Below, piece after piece: positions 43,871 through 55,017 of a DNA stretch of 64,000 nt. Both the position numbers and the translations under genes were made by a program. The notes under the pieces were generated by a model. That model was not told the DNA's origin, ran no database searches, and was given only the letters and a program-made list of their open reading frames with translations. Source of the stretch: Benincasa hispida (lineage: Eukaryota; Streptophyta; Magnoliopsida; Cucurbitales; Cucurbitaceae); NCBI RefSeq assembly GCF_009727055.1, contig NC_052353.1, forward strand, positions 61,412,333 through 61,476,332. Direction: 5' to 3'. How positions within the stretch are numbered: the first letter of the stretch is position 1; every line of letters begins with the position of its first letter.

Positions 43871-45347
43871 TCAATTTCTCTTGTAGATCCACTTACAGCC
43901 AATAGGTTTTACAATATCTGGCTGATCTACAAGTTTCCAGACTGAATTAAAGTACATAGACTCCATTTCAAGGTCCATGGCTTTTATCCATTGGTCTCTA
44001 TCTACATCTTCCATTGCCTGATTAAAGGTCAATGGATCCTCTAAGCCATCATCAGGTATGACGACCTGAGTTTCTATCAAACCCATGCAACAGTCAGGCT
44101 GTTGAACAACCCTCTGACTACGTTGAGGTATTCTCGATTCTTGAGAAGGATGTGATGGATCAGTTACATCAACAACTCTTGTTGAAGGACCAGCCTGATC
44201 AACAACTTTTGTTGATCTATCTGTAGTTTCTCTAGACATCTTATTTAATACTAGTTTACTGCGAGGTTGATGATTTCTTATATGGTCTTTCTCTAAGAAT
44301 GTAGCATTTATCGATACAAACATTTTATCATCTTGAGGATCATAAAATAGACCACCTTTTGTTTCTTTGATGTATACTATAATAAAACATACTTTAGAAC
44401 GTTGTTCCAATTTCTTCGGGTTTTGCATCAACAAATGTGCTGGGCATCCCTAAATCCTGAAGTAATGTAAACTTCCTTTACATCCTCTTCATAATTCGTA
44501 TGGTATTTTTTTAAACAATTTTTTAGGGAACTATGTTCAAAATATATACTACAGTCTATACTGCATATCCCCAAAACGACTAAGGTAACTGGGCGTAACT
44601 CATCAACGAATAAACCATGTCTAACAGAGGTCTATTTCTCATTTTTGCTACACCATTTTGTTGTTGTGTATCAGGTGCAGTAAGTTGGGATTGAATTCCA
44701 TGTTCTATCAAATACTTTTGGAATTTTAAATCCATATACTCACCACCTCGATTTGATCGAAGCGCTCTGATCTTTTTACCTATTCTCGACCTCTACCTTG
44801 TACTCTATGAACTTTCCAAGAGTTTTGGACTTATGATGCATCGGGTAAACATAGCCATATCTTGAATAGTCATCAATAAAACTGATAAAGTACTCAAATC
44901 CTCCTCGAGCCTTAACATTCATTAGACCACAAAGATCTGAATGTACAAGCTCTAGAGGTTCTTTGGCTCTTAGACCTTTTCCTATAAAAAATCTCTTAGT
45001 CATTTTACCCTCAAGACATGAATCACACGGAGGTAGAATTGTCTTCTAACTGATTTAGAAGTCCATTTTTTACTAATCTCCCAATCCTATTAAGATTTAT
45101 GTGTCCAAATTTTAAGTGTCAAAGATAGGCGCTAGGAGAAATTTTTCGTTTCAGTTGTTTTAAACATCTCTATATTTAAAATAGTTTTTGTTTCAGTTGG
45201 TTTTAACACATATAAGTTATTTTGAAGTTTAGCAGAACATATTTGAACACCTTTTTAACTAATGAACACTTCACTGATATCAAAACTAACTTTATACATA
45301 TGTTCTATTAAACAGGAGATTGAAATTAAGTTCCTTTTCATGTATGG
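43871..45347 (-). pseudogene. Copia-2 integrase and linker
   Basis: 45003-44776 encodes the first part of the integrase core (ELVHSDLCGLMNVKARGGFEY, FIDDYSRYGYVY). 44434-43871 encodes the linker before RT (FVSINATFLEKDHIRNH, DQWIKAMDLEMESMYFNSVW, GCKWIYK). The second core aspartate and the glutamate region (44770-44440) are broken by frameshifts. Between 45170 and 45010 a degenerate pre-integrase domain (LNQLEDN) can be read. The 45347 end is the Gypsy-C insertion site. Non-functional. Confidence 0.82.
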
Positions 45348-45352
45348 TACAT

Positions 45353-46747
45353 TGATGCGTTGATTTATCATGCGATGTAAGGATGTGTGGATGCGATGAT
45401 CATGAAAATTTTCCTAACAAAGCTCAAGTATAATCCTTCTTAGGGTCCTGGTAAGTCTAGGGTCGAACGTAGGGATTACTAAATAGATATGTGACGAACT
45501 CTCTTATCCTATTGCGATGGTGATTTAACTTAGATTTTCTAATGTGATGGAATTAGATGCGGAGCGATGAAAGGGTGGTATTGTAACAAGTATGTGATAA
45601 AGGGGTAGAGAAGAGATTTAGCTAGCATTTCTTAAGATTTTATACAAGTCATGCGATCATGCTATACACAAATATTAAACACTACAATTCTCAATGCATA
45701 ATGCCATATTTCCTATTTCTAGGATGCATGCAATGTGTATGGAATGTAGCAAATAGAACTTATTTTTAAGTCTCTACTCTTGCTTATGTGATCTAATCCG
45801 ACTATCTCAAGCTTAGATTCTGTCTTCAGACTACTCTCTCAAGTACTCCAAATGATGAATGAAGCATACATAAGACAAGATGATCGCATAAAGTGCATAG
45901 CTTAAGTCATGCCAGCTAAATACTTCTCAACCCATTCACAAATTTAGTTACTCATGCATGGTAGGGAGAGATTGATCATAAATTGAAATGAAGTTTTCAC
46001 TTTTGCAAATAAAGTGTTGAGTACAAAACAATAAATGGTGTAAGAAGTATCGAGCCAGGTAAGCAATGTCTTGCTTCCTCTGGCTTTTACACTTCTCTTA
46101 TCACTTCAACTCTTTTCCGAATGGTAGAATCTTGCTCTTGCAAGGGTTGGGTGTCTCTCCTTCGTGCTATTTTCGGCAACCTCTCGACCTCTTCGAAAAT
46201 TAATTTCTTCTCAAGAATTCCCTTCCCTCGGCTTTGCGTTGCCTCCTCGCGCGCTCTTCTTTTGTTTTTGTAGCATTGGGTATTTCTAGACTTCTTAGGC
46301 AAAGCAGTTCTTCTCACTAATGATTGCATGGATGGGCAACATTAATTTCCATACCCTGTTGCGCCGTCTGATAATCACCAGAAGTTCAATGTATATGCAA
46401 TGGTATGGTCTTTCAACGGTCGTCAACTGTATTTTCAAATTGACCGTTATCAGCTTTACGACCCATCATGTTTCATTATGTTGTTGCCTTTATGTGAGGT
46501 CTTGACACGATCAGCTTTGAGGCACCCTTGGATCGCAAACTCAATGCACCATCGCATTGTGCCCTTGGACTGCAAACTCAAGCACGCCATCTCATTGTAC
46601 CTGTACAGAATAACACAATTTAACTGTTTTTATGCGATGAGCATCAGCGATCACAATTTTCTTTGTAATATTGCCTATTTTACCATTGCTTTCTCCCATT
46701 GTTCTAATAATTTGAGCTTTGATAACTTGTATTTCTACCAGTTATCA
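45353..46747 (-). repeat. Gypsy-C 3' LTR
   Basis: Matches 58998-60417 over its length (for example AAGATGATCGCATAAAG and TTCGTGCTATTTTCGGCAAC). The outer end is TGATGCG at 45353 on the + strand. The inner end carries the hairpin (46722-46745). The TATA box seen in the 5' LTR is mutated here (GTATTTCTAGA near 46280). Confidence 0.85.
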
Positions 46748-48089
46748 CACCCCCAAATTTAAAACAATGCTTGCTCTCAAGCATAAACTAAAGATTTCTC
46801 AAAAATTCAATCGTCTTCACCCTGCCTAGGCTTCTCATGGTGCATTAATCAAATCACTGAACCAATGGCTTATTAATTTCTATCCTAATCTCTTTCTATA
46901 ATATTTCTAACCTTTAGGGACCGCGAGCTTAATCTTCAAAAAAAATCTTTACTCATTTCCTAGGATATCGCATGATTTATTTCAAATTTTATCAAACTGA
47001 GGTGTTCAAGCGATTTCGGCCTTTGCATGATTCAGATATTCGTTTTGTGATCTTGCGCTGATCCGAGTGCCCACCCTTCGTTTTGACTTATCTCCATGGG
47101 TGTCATGCAGATATCCAACTAAGAGCGAGGCACTCTTTTCAATCAAAAATCATGCCCATCTCTTTATTTGACAGCAAAGTTGCGATCACTTAGCTTCTGC
47201 ATTGATCACAATTCCCACCTTTGTTTTGGCTTGCCCCCACAGGTGTCATGTGGACATCCAACTACGAGTGGGATCCGATCTCAACATTAAAAAAAAAAAA
47301 AATTTAAAATTGAAATGAAGTTCTGAAAATAACGAGGATAAAAATAACACCCCTCAAATTTAACACGCAACAATGTCCTCATTGCTGAAGACGAAATAAT
47401 TCATGTGATGGACTCAGAAAATTTTGTAAAAATAGTTTTGAAGTAAAGTTGGTAGACCACTAAATTTTAGAAATGTTTTATTAATCGATTGTCCTGAAAT
47501 TAATCTAACGCTAGTTCATGTGATAAGAAAAGAAGCATATATTTCATCATTGAAGTCATAATGGGCAAAGGATGAATGCCCGACCAAATTAAGCAATAAA
47601 AAATTCATAATTGAGCCAAACAAGAGAGAATGCGATAGTAGAATTCAGTAATATTAAATTGAAAGTGAGAAGTATAAAAATTTAAATAAGATGAGGCAAG
47701 GAAGGACACAATCCCCAAATTTAATTTTTCGCCCGCGTCATTGTGATCGCATCCTTTCCTGTGATGGGCTGATATTGTGATTGCGATGGGCTGAATTTTT
47801 TTTTTTTTAAAATTGAAAACTCCACCGAGTGCATGTTTTAAGCCCATCGCATTACTTCGTCGCATTCGTTTATTGCAATAAAATGATGAAATCAAAAAAA
47901 ATAGAAGTACGAAAAAAAGAGTTGACAATCATAAAAAGTAGTAAATATGCAGAAAGTAAAATAGATTCTTGAAAGAAAAACAAAAAGGATACTTAAAAGG
48001 ATATACTTCATCTCAGATGAATGTATGTCGCTTATCATCGCAGGGACTGAGTGTTTCTTCTTTATTTTGGCTTACCCAAGTCAATGGAA
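46748..48089 (-). other. Gypsy-C 3' noncoding region with paired motif
   Basis: The polypurine tract (reverse AAATTTGGGGGTG) directly follows the LTR at 46748-46760. The paired motif is at 47079-47120 and 47221-47263, on the reverse strand. A/T-rich, with a T run near 47798. No gene is supported. Confidence 0.72.
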
Positions 48090-49480
48090 GTTTTCTCGCG
48101 TTGGAAATCTCCTCCATGATACATCTTTACTTTTTGTCCATTCACTTTAAATGCGTTGGTCCCATCTTCGTTGGTCAATTCCACTACTCCATGCGGGAAT
48201 ACTTCCTTGATTATGAAAGGCCCGGACCAACATGACTTTAGTTTTCCAGGAAAGAGACGCGGCCTGGAGTTGAACAGTAATACCCTTTGACCAGCCTTAA
48301 TGTTTTTCTCACACTTATCATGCCATCGCTTGGTGCGTTCTTTGTAAATTTTGGAATTCTCATACGCCTATAATCTCCACTCGTCCAACTCTAGTAGCTT
48401 AAGTTTTCTCTCTTCTCCTGCAGCCTTAAAATCAAAGTTAAGTTTCTTAACTGCCCACATCGCCTTATATTCCAGTTCCAATGGCAGATGACTAGCCTTT
48501 CCAAACACCAACGCATATGTCCTATGGGTGTTTTATAAGCAGTCCGATATGCCTACAGGCATCATCCAGTGTCATGGCCCAATCTTTCCGCGATGGGTTC
48601 ACCAACTTCTCTAAGATTGACTTGATTTCTCTGTTAGAAACCTTTGCTTGTCCGTTTGTTTGGGGGTTATATGTGGTGGTGATCTTATGGTGGACATTAT
48701 ATTTGATCAACAGCTTATTAACAATGCGATTCACAAAGTGGGTCCCTCCGTCACTTATTATGGCACGTGGGGTGCCAAAATGAGTGAAGATATTTTTCTG
48801 CAAGAACTTAGAGACTGTTGTCGCATCATTTGCAATGCATGAAACAACTTCAATCCATTTGGAAACATAGTCGACAACCAATAGAATGTATTTATGACCA
48901 TTTGACGGTGGAAATGGTCCCATGAAATCTATTCTCCATACGTCGAATAACTCCACCTCCAAAATGATGTTCATTGGCATTGCATTTTTTTCTAAAATGC
49001 TTCCAGTGCATTGGCACTTATCGCATTTCATGGAGTACTCTCGTGCGTCCTTAAACAGAGTGGGCCAGTAATACTCGCATTGCAAAACTTTTGTTGTTGT
49101 GTACTGTCCCTCAAAATGCCCTCCATAGGGTGATTCATAACATTGAAACAATATGCGATGGAAAGCAGATTCTAGAACACAGAGTCTCAATATCTAGTCT
49201 GGTCCCCTTTTGTAAAGATTCGAATCGTCCCAATAGTAAAATTTGCATTCATGAATGAGCCTTTTCTTTTCATAGGATGTGTAGTTTTCAGGGAATTGTT
49301 TGCAGACCAAGAAGTTGACAATATTTGCATACCAGGGTAGTTCTTCAATCTTAAGCAACTGCTCATTAGGAAATGAGGCGTTCACCTCTGACTATATGTG
49401 ATCCACTTCTGGATTCTCTAATCGCGATAAATGGTCAGCGACCTGGTTCTCTGTTCCCTTTCAATCGAGATTATTTTCAT
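48090..49480 (-). pseudogene. Gypsy-C integrase
   Basis: 49190-48522 reads HRILFQCYESPYGGHFEGQ, KCDKCQCTGSILEKN, then the core: D in WRIDFMGPF, D in IISDGGTHFVN, E in QAKVSNREI. 48520-48090 holds the C-terminal region in shifted frames, including the KSCWSGPF/FPHGVVEL-like block near 48240-48160. 49385-49194 encodes the preceding linker (LPWYANIVNFLVCKQFPENY). Stops at about 49193, 48520 and 49390 interrupt the polyprotein. The DDE residues are present. The segment 48423-48700 recurs in inverted orientation at 52440-52718. Confidence 0.85.
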
Positions 49481-50800
49481 ATTAAATTCTTGGAGTAAGA
49501 GAACCCATCGGATTAGTCTAGGCTTCACATCTTTTTTGGTCATCAAATATCATATCGCAGAGTGGTCTGTGTGGACTATCACTTTTGACCCCAACAAGTA
49601 AGGTCTCAATTTTTCAATCGCAAAAATTATCGCTAAAAGTTCCTTCTCAGTCGTGGTGTAATTCGCCTACGTGGATTTTAATGTTCTGCTAGCATATGCG
49701 ATGAGGTGTAACATTTTCTTTTCCATCGCAAAAATTTCCCCATCGCATATCCACTGGCATCGCACATCAGTTCGAATGGTTTACCCAATCGAGTGTGATC
49801 AGAATTGGCGCTGTAGTCAAAATGTCCGTAGTGTTTTAAATACAGTGAGGCAGTGTGAATCAAAATCAAAGGGTCTATCAGTTTCCAACAACGCATTCAA
49901 AGGTCGAGCGATTTTGGAAAAGTCCCTCACAAACCTTCTGTAAAACCCCGCGTGTCCTAGGAAACTCCTCAAAGCTTTCACATTCGCTGGAGGTGGAAGT
50001 TTTTCTTAGCTTCAATTTTTGCCTTGTCCACCTCTAACCCATTCCTTGAAACATTGTGCCCGAGCACAATTCCTTCTTTAACCATAAAATGACACTTTTC
50101 CCAATTAAACACCAGATTAATTTCATCACATCTTTTTAGTATTCCCTCCAGGTTTTGCAGACAAATTTCATATGTTTTCCATAGACTGAGAAGTCATCCC
50201 TAAAGATTTCAACTGAGTCTTCAAGGTACTCAGAGAAGATCGCCATCATACACCTTTGAAATATACTGGGAGCATTGCATAATCCAAAAGGCATGCAACG
50301 AAAGGCGAACATTCCATATGGACATGTGAACGTGGTATCTTCTTGATCCTTTAGTGCGATCATAATTTGGTTATAGCCTGCATACCCATCAAGGAAGCAG
50401 AAATAATCATTCCCCGCTAATCCGTCGAGCATTTGATCAATGAAAGGCAAAGGGAAATGATCTTTCTTTGTCGCCGCATTGAGTTTCTTGTAGTCCATAT
50501 AAATCTGCCAACCCGTGACGGTCCTCATGGGGATCAATTTGTTGTTTGCATTAAGAACTACTATCATCCCACTCTTTTTGTGAACACACTGCACGGGGCT
50601 GACCCACGTGCTATCTGCGATAGGGTAGATAATTCCAGCATCTAACCATTTGATGATTTCTTTTTTGACAACCTCCTTCATCACAGGATTTAGTCTACGC
50701 TGAGGTTCTATTGACCCCTTCTGATTTTTCTTCAAGCCGAATTCAATGCATGCAATATGTCGGGCTAATACCTCTGATGCCTGCGAGCGTCCATCCAATT
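49481..50800 (-). pseudogene. Gypsy-C reverse transcriptase and RNase H
   Basis: 50798-50136 has QRRLNPVMKEVVKKEII, WLDAGIIYPIADSTWVSPV, MDYKKLNAATKKDHF, FIDQMLDGLAGNDYFCFLDG, TFTCPYGMFAFRCMPFGL, CNAPSIFQRCMMAIF and an active-site block IFRDDFSVYG, where Met of the usual FMDD is Arg but both aspartates remain. A frameshift follows at about 50150. RNase H is recognisable at 49896-49678 (ELMCDASGYAMG) in a mixed frame. Stops and frameshifts throughout. Confidence 0.83.
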
Positions 50801-51228
50801 GCTCTAAGATATTTCTTTAGAACATTGGGCAACGCAGTTTCTTTTTCTTCAGGTAACGCAGAGGATATGATGACTGGTAAGGTTCCATTCTGGCCGAGAA
50901 ATACGTACTTCAAGTAGGTTGGTAAAGTTTTTAATTCTAGTGTAGGTGGTTGCTCTAAAGAGGGCTTATGTGCTTTTCTTTCTTCATCCAAATTCAGCAT
51001 TTCCTCATTCTTCAATATCTCTATTATCGCATGGCAAGTCTCTATAGATGCTATCGCATTCTCTCTTTCTTCATTCTCTTCCTTAGACTCCCAATTTTCA
51101 GCGCAAATGTGTTCATCATCGGAATCTGATAAGCCTTTCTCATCTAGGAACTTCATTGCATTGATAATATCTAACTTGAGCTTCCTTCCATTGATGCTCA
51201 TTGTGATTTCTCCCTTGTGCACATCTAT
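50743..51228 (-). pseudogene. Gypsy-C protease end and linker
   Basis: 51222-50743 begins MHKGEITMSINGRKLKLDI, which in Gypsy-B follows GHAQIDV. Here the protease catalytic half is missing because sequence changes at about 51229 to the 3' noncoding region of another gypsy copy. The remaining acidic linker and LKTLPTYLKYVFLGQNG lead into RT. This joint is the Gypsy-C/Gypsy-D fusion point. Confidence 0.8.
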
Positions 51229-51590
51229 TTGATGAATGCGCCAGCTAAAGAGGATGCGATGATAAAATTATCAAAGTTAAAAATGAGATGCGAGAGTACA
51301 AAATTTCGAATAAACAAAGTCAAGGAAAGATACAACCCCCAAATTTGCTCTGTCGCCCACATCTTCTGTGATCGCATCTTTCTTTGTGGTGAACTTATTT
51401 CGTCGATTGCGATGGCGGAATGAACTAGTCGCGTTTTTCAGTTACGCGTAGCTCCACCGCAATCGTTTACAACAATCGTTGCTAAAAACATCGAGAGAGT
51501 AAAAAATATAAAAGACAGAGTTAACAAAAAAAAATCTCTCACTCTTTTTTTTTTTTAGAGTGATGGTGTAAAAAGGATATAAAAAGGTAG
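51229..51590 (-). other. Gypsy-D 3' noncoding remnant
   Basis: Matches in kind the region after integrase in Gypsy-B (29140-29360) and Gypsy-C (47580-47720), for example the CCCCCAAATTTGC phrase at about 51335. A/T-rich, with T and A runs near 51525-51555. The paired motif is not reached. Confidence 0.65.
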
Positions 51591-53300
51591 ATAGAGTTCA
51601 TGAAATGAAGTTGTAAAAGGATACTTCAAAAAGATTGTGTCCCTGATATATATTTTGACTCTTTTCCCATTGAATGCGTTGGTCCCGTCCTCACTAGATA
51701 ACTCAACCGCTCCATGCGGGAATACCTCTTTGATTATAAATGGACCAGACCATCGTGATTTTAATTTTCCGGGAAAAAGTCGTAGCCGATAATTGTATAA
51801 CAAGACTTTTTATCCAACTTGGAGATTCTTCTCGCATAGTTGTTTGTCATGCCAATGTTTTGCGCGTTCCTTGTAGATTTTGGCATTCTCATATGCTTGA
51901 GTTCTCCATTCGTCAAGCTCGACCAACTGAAGTTTTTGTGCCTCCCCTGCAGCCTTCAAATCAAAATTGAGCTTTTTCACTGCCCAAATTGCTTTATGCT
52001 CCAATTCAAGCGATAAGTGGCATGCATTTCCAAACACCAGCGCATATAGAGACATGCCTATAGGTGTTTTATAGGCAGTTCGGTATGCCCACAAGGCATC
52101 GTCCAGCTTCATTGCCCAATCTTTGTGTGAAGGCTTCACAACCTTCCCTAAGATCGGCTTGATTTCCCTATTGGATACTTCAGCTTGGCCGTTTGTCTGT
52201 GGATGGTATGCGGTGGCGACCTTATGGTGGATATTATACTTGAGCAGCAATTTTTTAATGATGTCATTAACAAAGTGGGAGCCTTCATCACTTATTATGC
52301 CACATGGGGTGCCAAAACGAGTGAAGATATTTTTCCGCAAGAACTTGGAGACTACCGCCGCATCGCATGTGCGCATGATACCGCTTCAAGCCATTTGAAA
52401 ACATAATCGACGGCCAATTCTAAGATAATATTCATCGGCATAATGTCCACCATAAGATCACCACCACATATAACCCCCAAACAAACGGACAAGCAAAGGT
52501 TTCTAACAGAGAAATCAAGTCAATCTTAGAGAAGTTGGTGAACCCATCGCGGAAAGATTGGGCCATGACACTGGATGATGCCTTGTAGGCATATCGGACT
52601 GCTTATAAAACACCCATAGGACATATGCGTTGGTGTTTGGAAAGGCTAGTCATCTGCCATTGGAACTGAAATATAAGGCAATGTGGGCAGTTAAGAAACT
52701 TAACTTTGATTTTAAGGCGAAAGTGACCCCATAAAGTCTATGCCCCATATGTCTAATAGCTCCAATTCTAAGATAATATTCATCGGCATCGCATTCTTCC
52801 ATGAAATGTTGCCTGTGCGTTGGTACCGATCGCATTTCATTGAATAGTCTCTTGCGTCCTTAAATAAAGTTGGCCAAAAATATCCACTTTGTAACACCTT
52901 TACTGCAGTGTGTTGGCCTCCAAAATGTCCACCATATGGTGAGTCATGGCATTGGGATAATATGCCCTAGTGAGCAGCTTCTGGTACACATAGGCGAAAA
53001 ATCTGGTCTGACCCTCTTTTGTAAAGATTTGGCTCGTCCCAATAATATGATTTACATTCATGTCTGAGCTGCCTCTTTTGATGGGCTGTGTAGTTCTCAG
53101 GAAATTGTTCACAAACTAGAAAATTGACCACGTCCGCATACCATGGTAGCTCTTTAATTTATAACAGTTGCTCATCTGGGAAAGTTGCGTTCACCTACAA
53201 CTGGTTGCGGTCGACTTCCGGATTTTCTAATCTTGATAAATGGTCTGAAACTTGGTTGTCCGTCCCCTTGTGATCAGTGATTTCCATGTTGAATTCTTGA
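51591..53300 (-). pseudogene. Gypsy-D integrase, with inverted insert
   Basis: 53300-52719 holds the linker and HHCC region (for example CDRYQRTGNISWKNAMPMN, IWGIDFMGSLSP). 52376-51810 holds the core with D in [12 protein letters not shown] and E in QAEVSNREI, then [19 protein letters not shown]. 51803-51600 holds the C-terminal block ([20 protein letters not shown]). Between the two core aspartates, 52440-52718 is a plus-strand copy of Gypsy-C integrase sequence. The three DDE residues exist but are split by the insert and by stops. Confidence 0.83.
52440..52718 (+). repeat. Inverted 278-bp copy of Gypsy-C integrase, bracketed by direct repeat
   Basis: The plus strand here reads the integrase blocks NPQTNGQAKVSNREIKSI and RKDWAMTLDDA. 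It matches the reverse complement of 48423-48700 with one inserted T. A phrase of about 27 bp, containing AATTCTAAGATAATATTCAT, lies on both sides (about 52416-52440 and 52766-52790). Confidence 0.8.
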
Positions 53301-54003
53301 AGGAGGAGAACCCATCAAATCAACCTTGGCTTTATATCTTTCTTTATCATTAAATATTTGATTGTCGAGTGGTCGGTATGAACGATCACTTTAGATCCCA
53401 GCAAGTAAGTTCTGAATTTTTCCAGCACAAAGATCACTATAAGAAGTTCTTTTTCAGTGGTAGTATAATTTGTTTGGGCAGGGTTCAAGGTTCTACTCGC
53501 ATATGCGATGGGGTGTAGCATTGTTTTCTTTTTTTGCACTAGCACCGCCCCCATCGCATAACTGCTAGCATCGCACATCAGTTCAAAGGGTTGTGTTTAG
53601 TCCGGTGCGATCAACACAGGTGCGGTTATTAATGCGTTCTTCAGTATCTTGAATGTGTTGAGGCATTGTTCATCAAAGTCAAATGTTCTCTTGGCCTCCA
53701 GCAATTGCCACTCAATGGTCGCGCAATCTTCGAAAAGTTCTTCACAAAACGTCAATAAAATCTTGCATGCCCTAGGAAGCTCCTGACAACCTTTACATTT
53801 GCTGGAGGTGGAAGCTTTTCAATGGCCTCAATCTTCACCTTATCCACCTCAAGCTCGTCCTTGGAGACTTTGTGCCTGAGCACAATACCTTCCTTCATCA
53901 TTAAGTGGCACTTCTCCCAATTCAGCACAAGGTTCGTCTCTTCACATCTTCTCAGTATCTTCTCACAATTGTTTAGACAGACTTCATATGTTTGCCCGTA
54001 CAC
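53301..54003 (-). pseudogene. Gypsy-D RNase H and RT thumb
   Basis: 53578-53315 reads [37 protein letters not shown] and [19 protein letters not shown]. 54003-53752 reads NCEKILRRCEETNLVLNWEK, VRSFLGHARFY. The RT palm including FMDD is missing: at about 54003-54012 the linker after protease jumps straight to the DDFSVYG-distal part (GKHMKSV/GQTYEVC). About 320 codons of RT N-terminus are therefore deleted. Confidence 0.8.
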
Positions 54004-54640
54004 GAGAAGTTGTAGGTTACTACGAATGCGATCGCATCCTCTCTTTCTTCCTCATCTTCAGACTTTTCTTCTTCATAACAGTTGGGTTCATTGTCGGAAT
54101 CTGTTAGGTCTTCTTCTTCCGAATACTTCATGGCTCTAATAATGTCAAACCTAAGCTTCCTTCCATTCACACTCAATGTGATCTCTCCCTTGTACACATC
54201 AATCTGAGCATGACCAGTGGATAAAAATGGCCATCCCAAAATGATGGGTACATCCTTGTCCGCTTCATAATCGAGGATGATGAAGTCTGCCGGTAAGATA
54301 AATTTGTCAATCGAGACCAGAACATCCTTCACCTTCCCTTCTGGATGAACAAGGGACCTATCAGCTAGCTGGAGAGTCACCGTCGTGGTCGCCAGCTGTC
54401 CTACATTCAACTGTTTAAAAATTGAAAGGGGCATTAAGTTAATATTGGCTCTGAGATCGCAAAGCACTTGACCAATATATAACCCTCCAATTGAGCACGG
54501 TATTGTGAAACTTCTGAGGTCGTGCATTTTCGATGGAATAATGGTTTTTTCCCTTTGCGTTGACGCCACCGTAGTGAACTTACTTGTGCTTCTTTTCTTC
54601 GTCACCATATCCTTCAGAAACTTCGCATATTTTGGCATTT
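54004..54640 (-). pseudogene. Gypsy-D protease (active site mutated)
   Basis: 54638-54004 reads MPKYAKFLKDMVTKKRSTSK, FTIPCSIGGLYIGQ, then CDLRANINLMPLSIFKQL, where the catalytic D-L-G is D-L-R. It continues QLADRSLVHPEGKVKDVLV, PADFIILDYEADKDVPIILG, FLSTGHAQIDVYKGEI and an acidic linker that ends abruptly at the RT deletion. Catalytic aspartate remains, but the conserved glycine is lost. Confidence 0.85.
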
Positions 54641-54787
54641 GTTCAATCGCTTCAGTGAAAGGGATGTTGATATGTAACTATTTCAGCATGTCCATGAAGC
54701 GATGATACTGCATTTCATCATTTTTCTTCTTTTTAAGTCTCTGAGGAAATGGTGTCAGCTGTATTTTCACGGTTCCCTGTTCCATAG

Positions 54788-54825
54788 CTGTCTCTTATAC
54801 ACATCTAGATGTGTATAAGAGACAG
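54788..54825. other. Nextera mate-pair junction adapter (artefact)
   Basis: Exact adapter. A short stretch of gag (tens of bases relative to Gypsy-B) is missing across it. Peptides reading SYTHLDVYKRQ come from this adapter. Confidence 0.97.
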
Positions 54826-54979
54826 CTTCTGTTCTTTTGGTTCCTCTTGAGTCAACGGGGTCTGGGATTCCATCAACCCTAGGATAGTCCGGCTTGGCTC
54901 CTTCTTTTCTTCTGCAACTATCTTTCCGCTTTGCAAAGTCACAACTTGACATTGCTCCTTTCCCGTACTCCCTGGGTTG

Positions 54980-55017
54980 CTGTCTCTTATACACATCTAG
55001 ATGTGTATAAGAGACAG
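54980..55017. other. Nextera mate-pair junction adapter (artefact)
   Basis: Exact adapter. Compared with Gypsy-B 24650-24999, about 330 bp of gag are missing across it. Confidence 0.97.

Noticed and set aside
46320..46762. Short frames in both Gypsy-C LTRs (46320-46762 and 59976-60274)
   Set aside because: Same reason: paired LTR copies, noncoding U3/R sequence.
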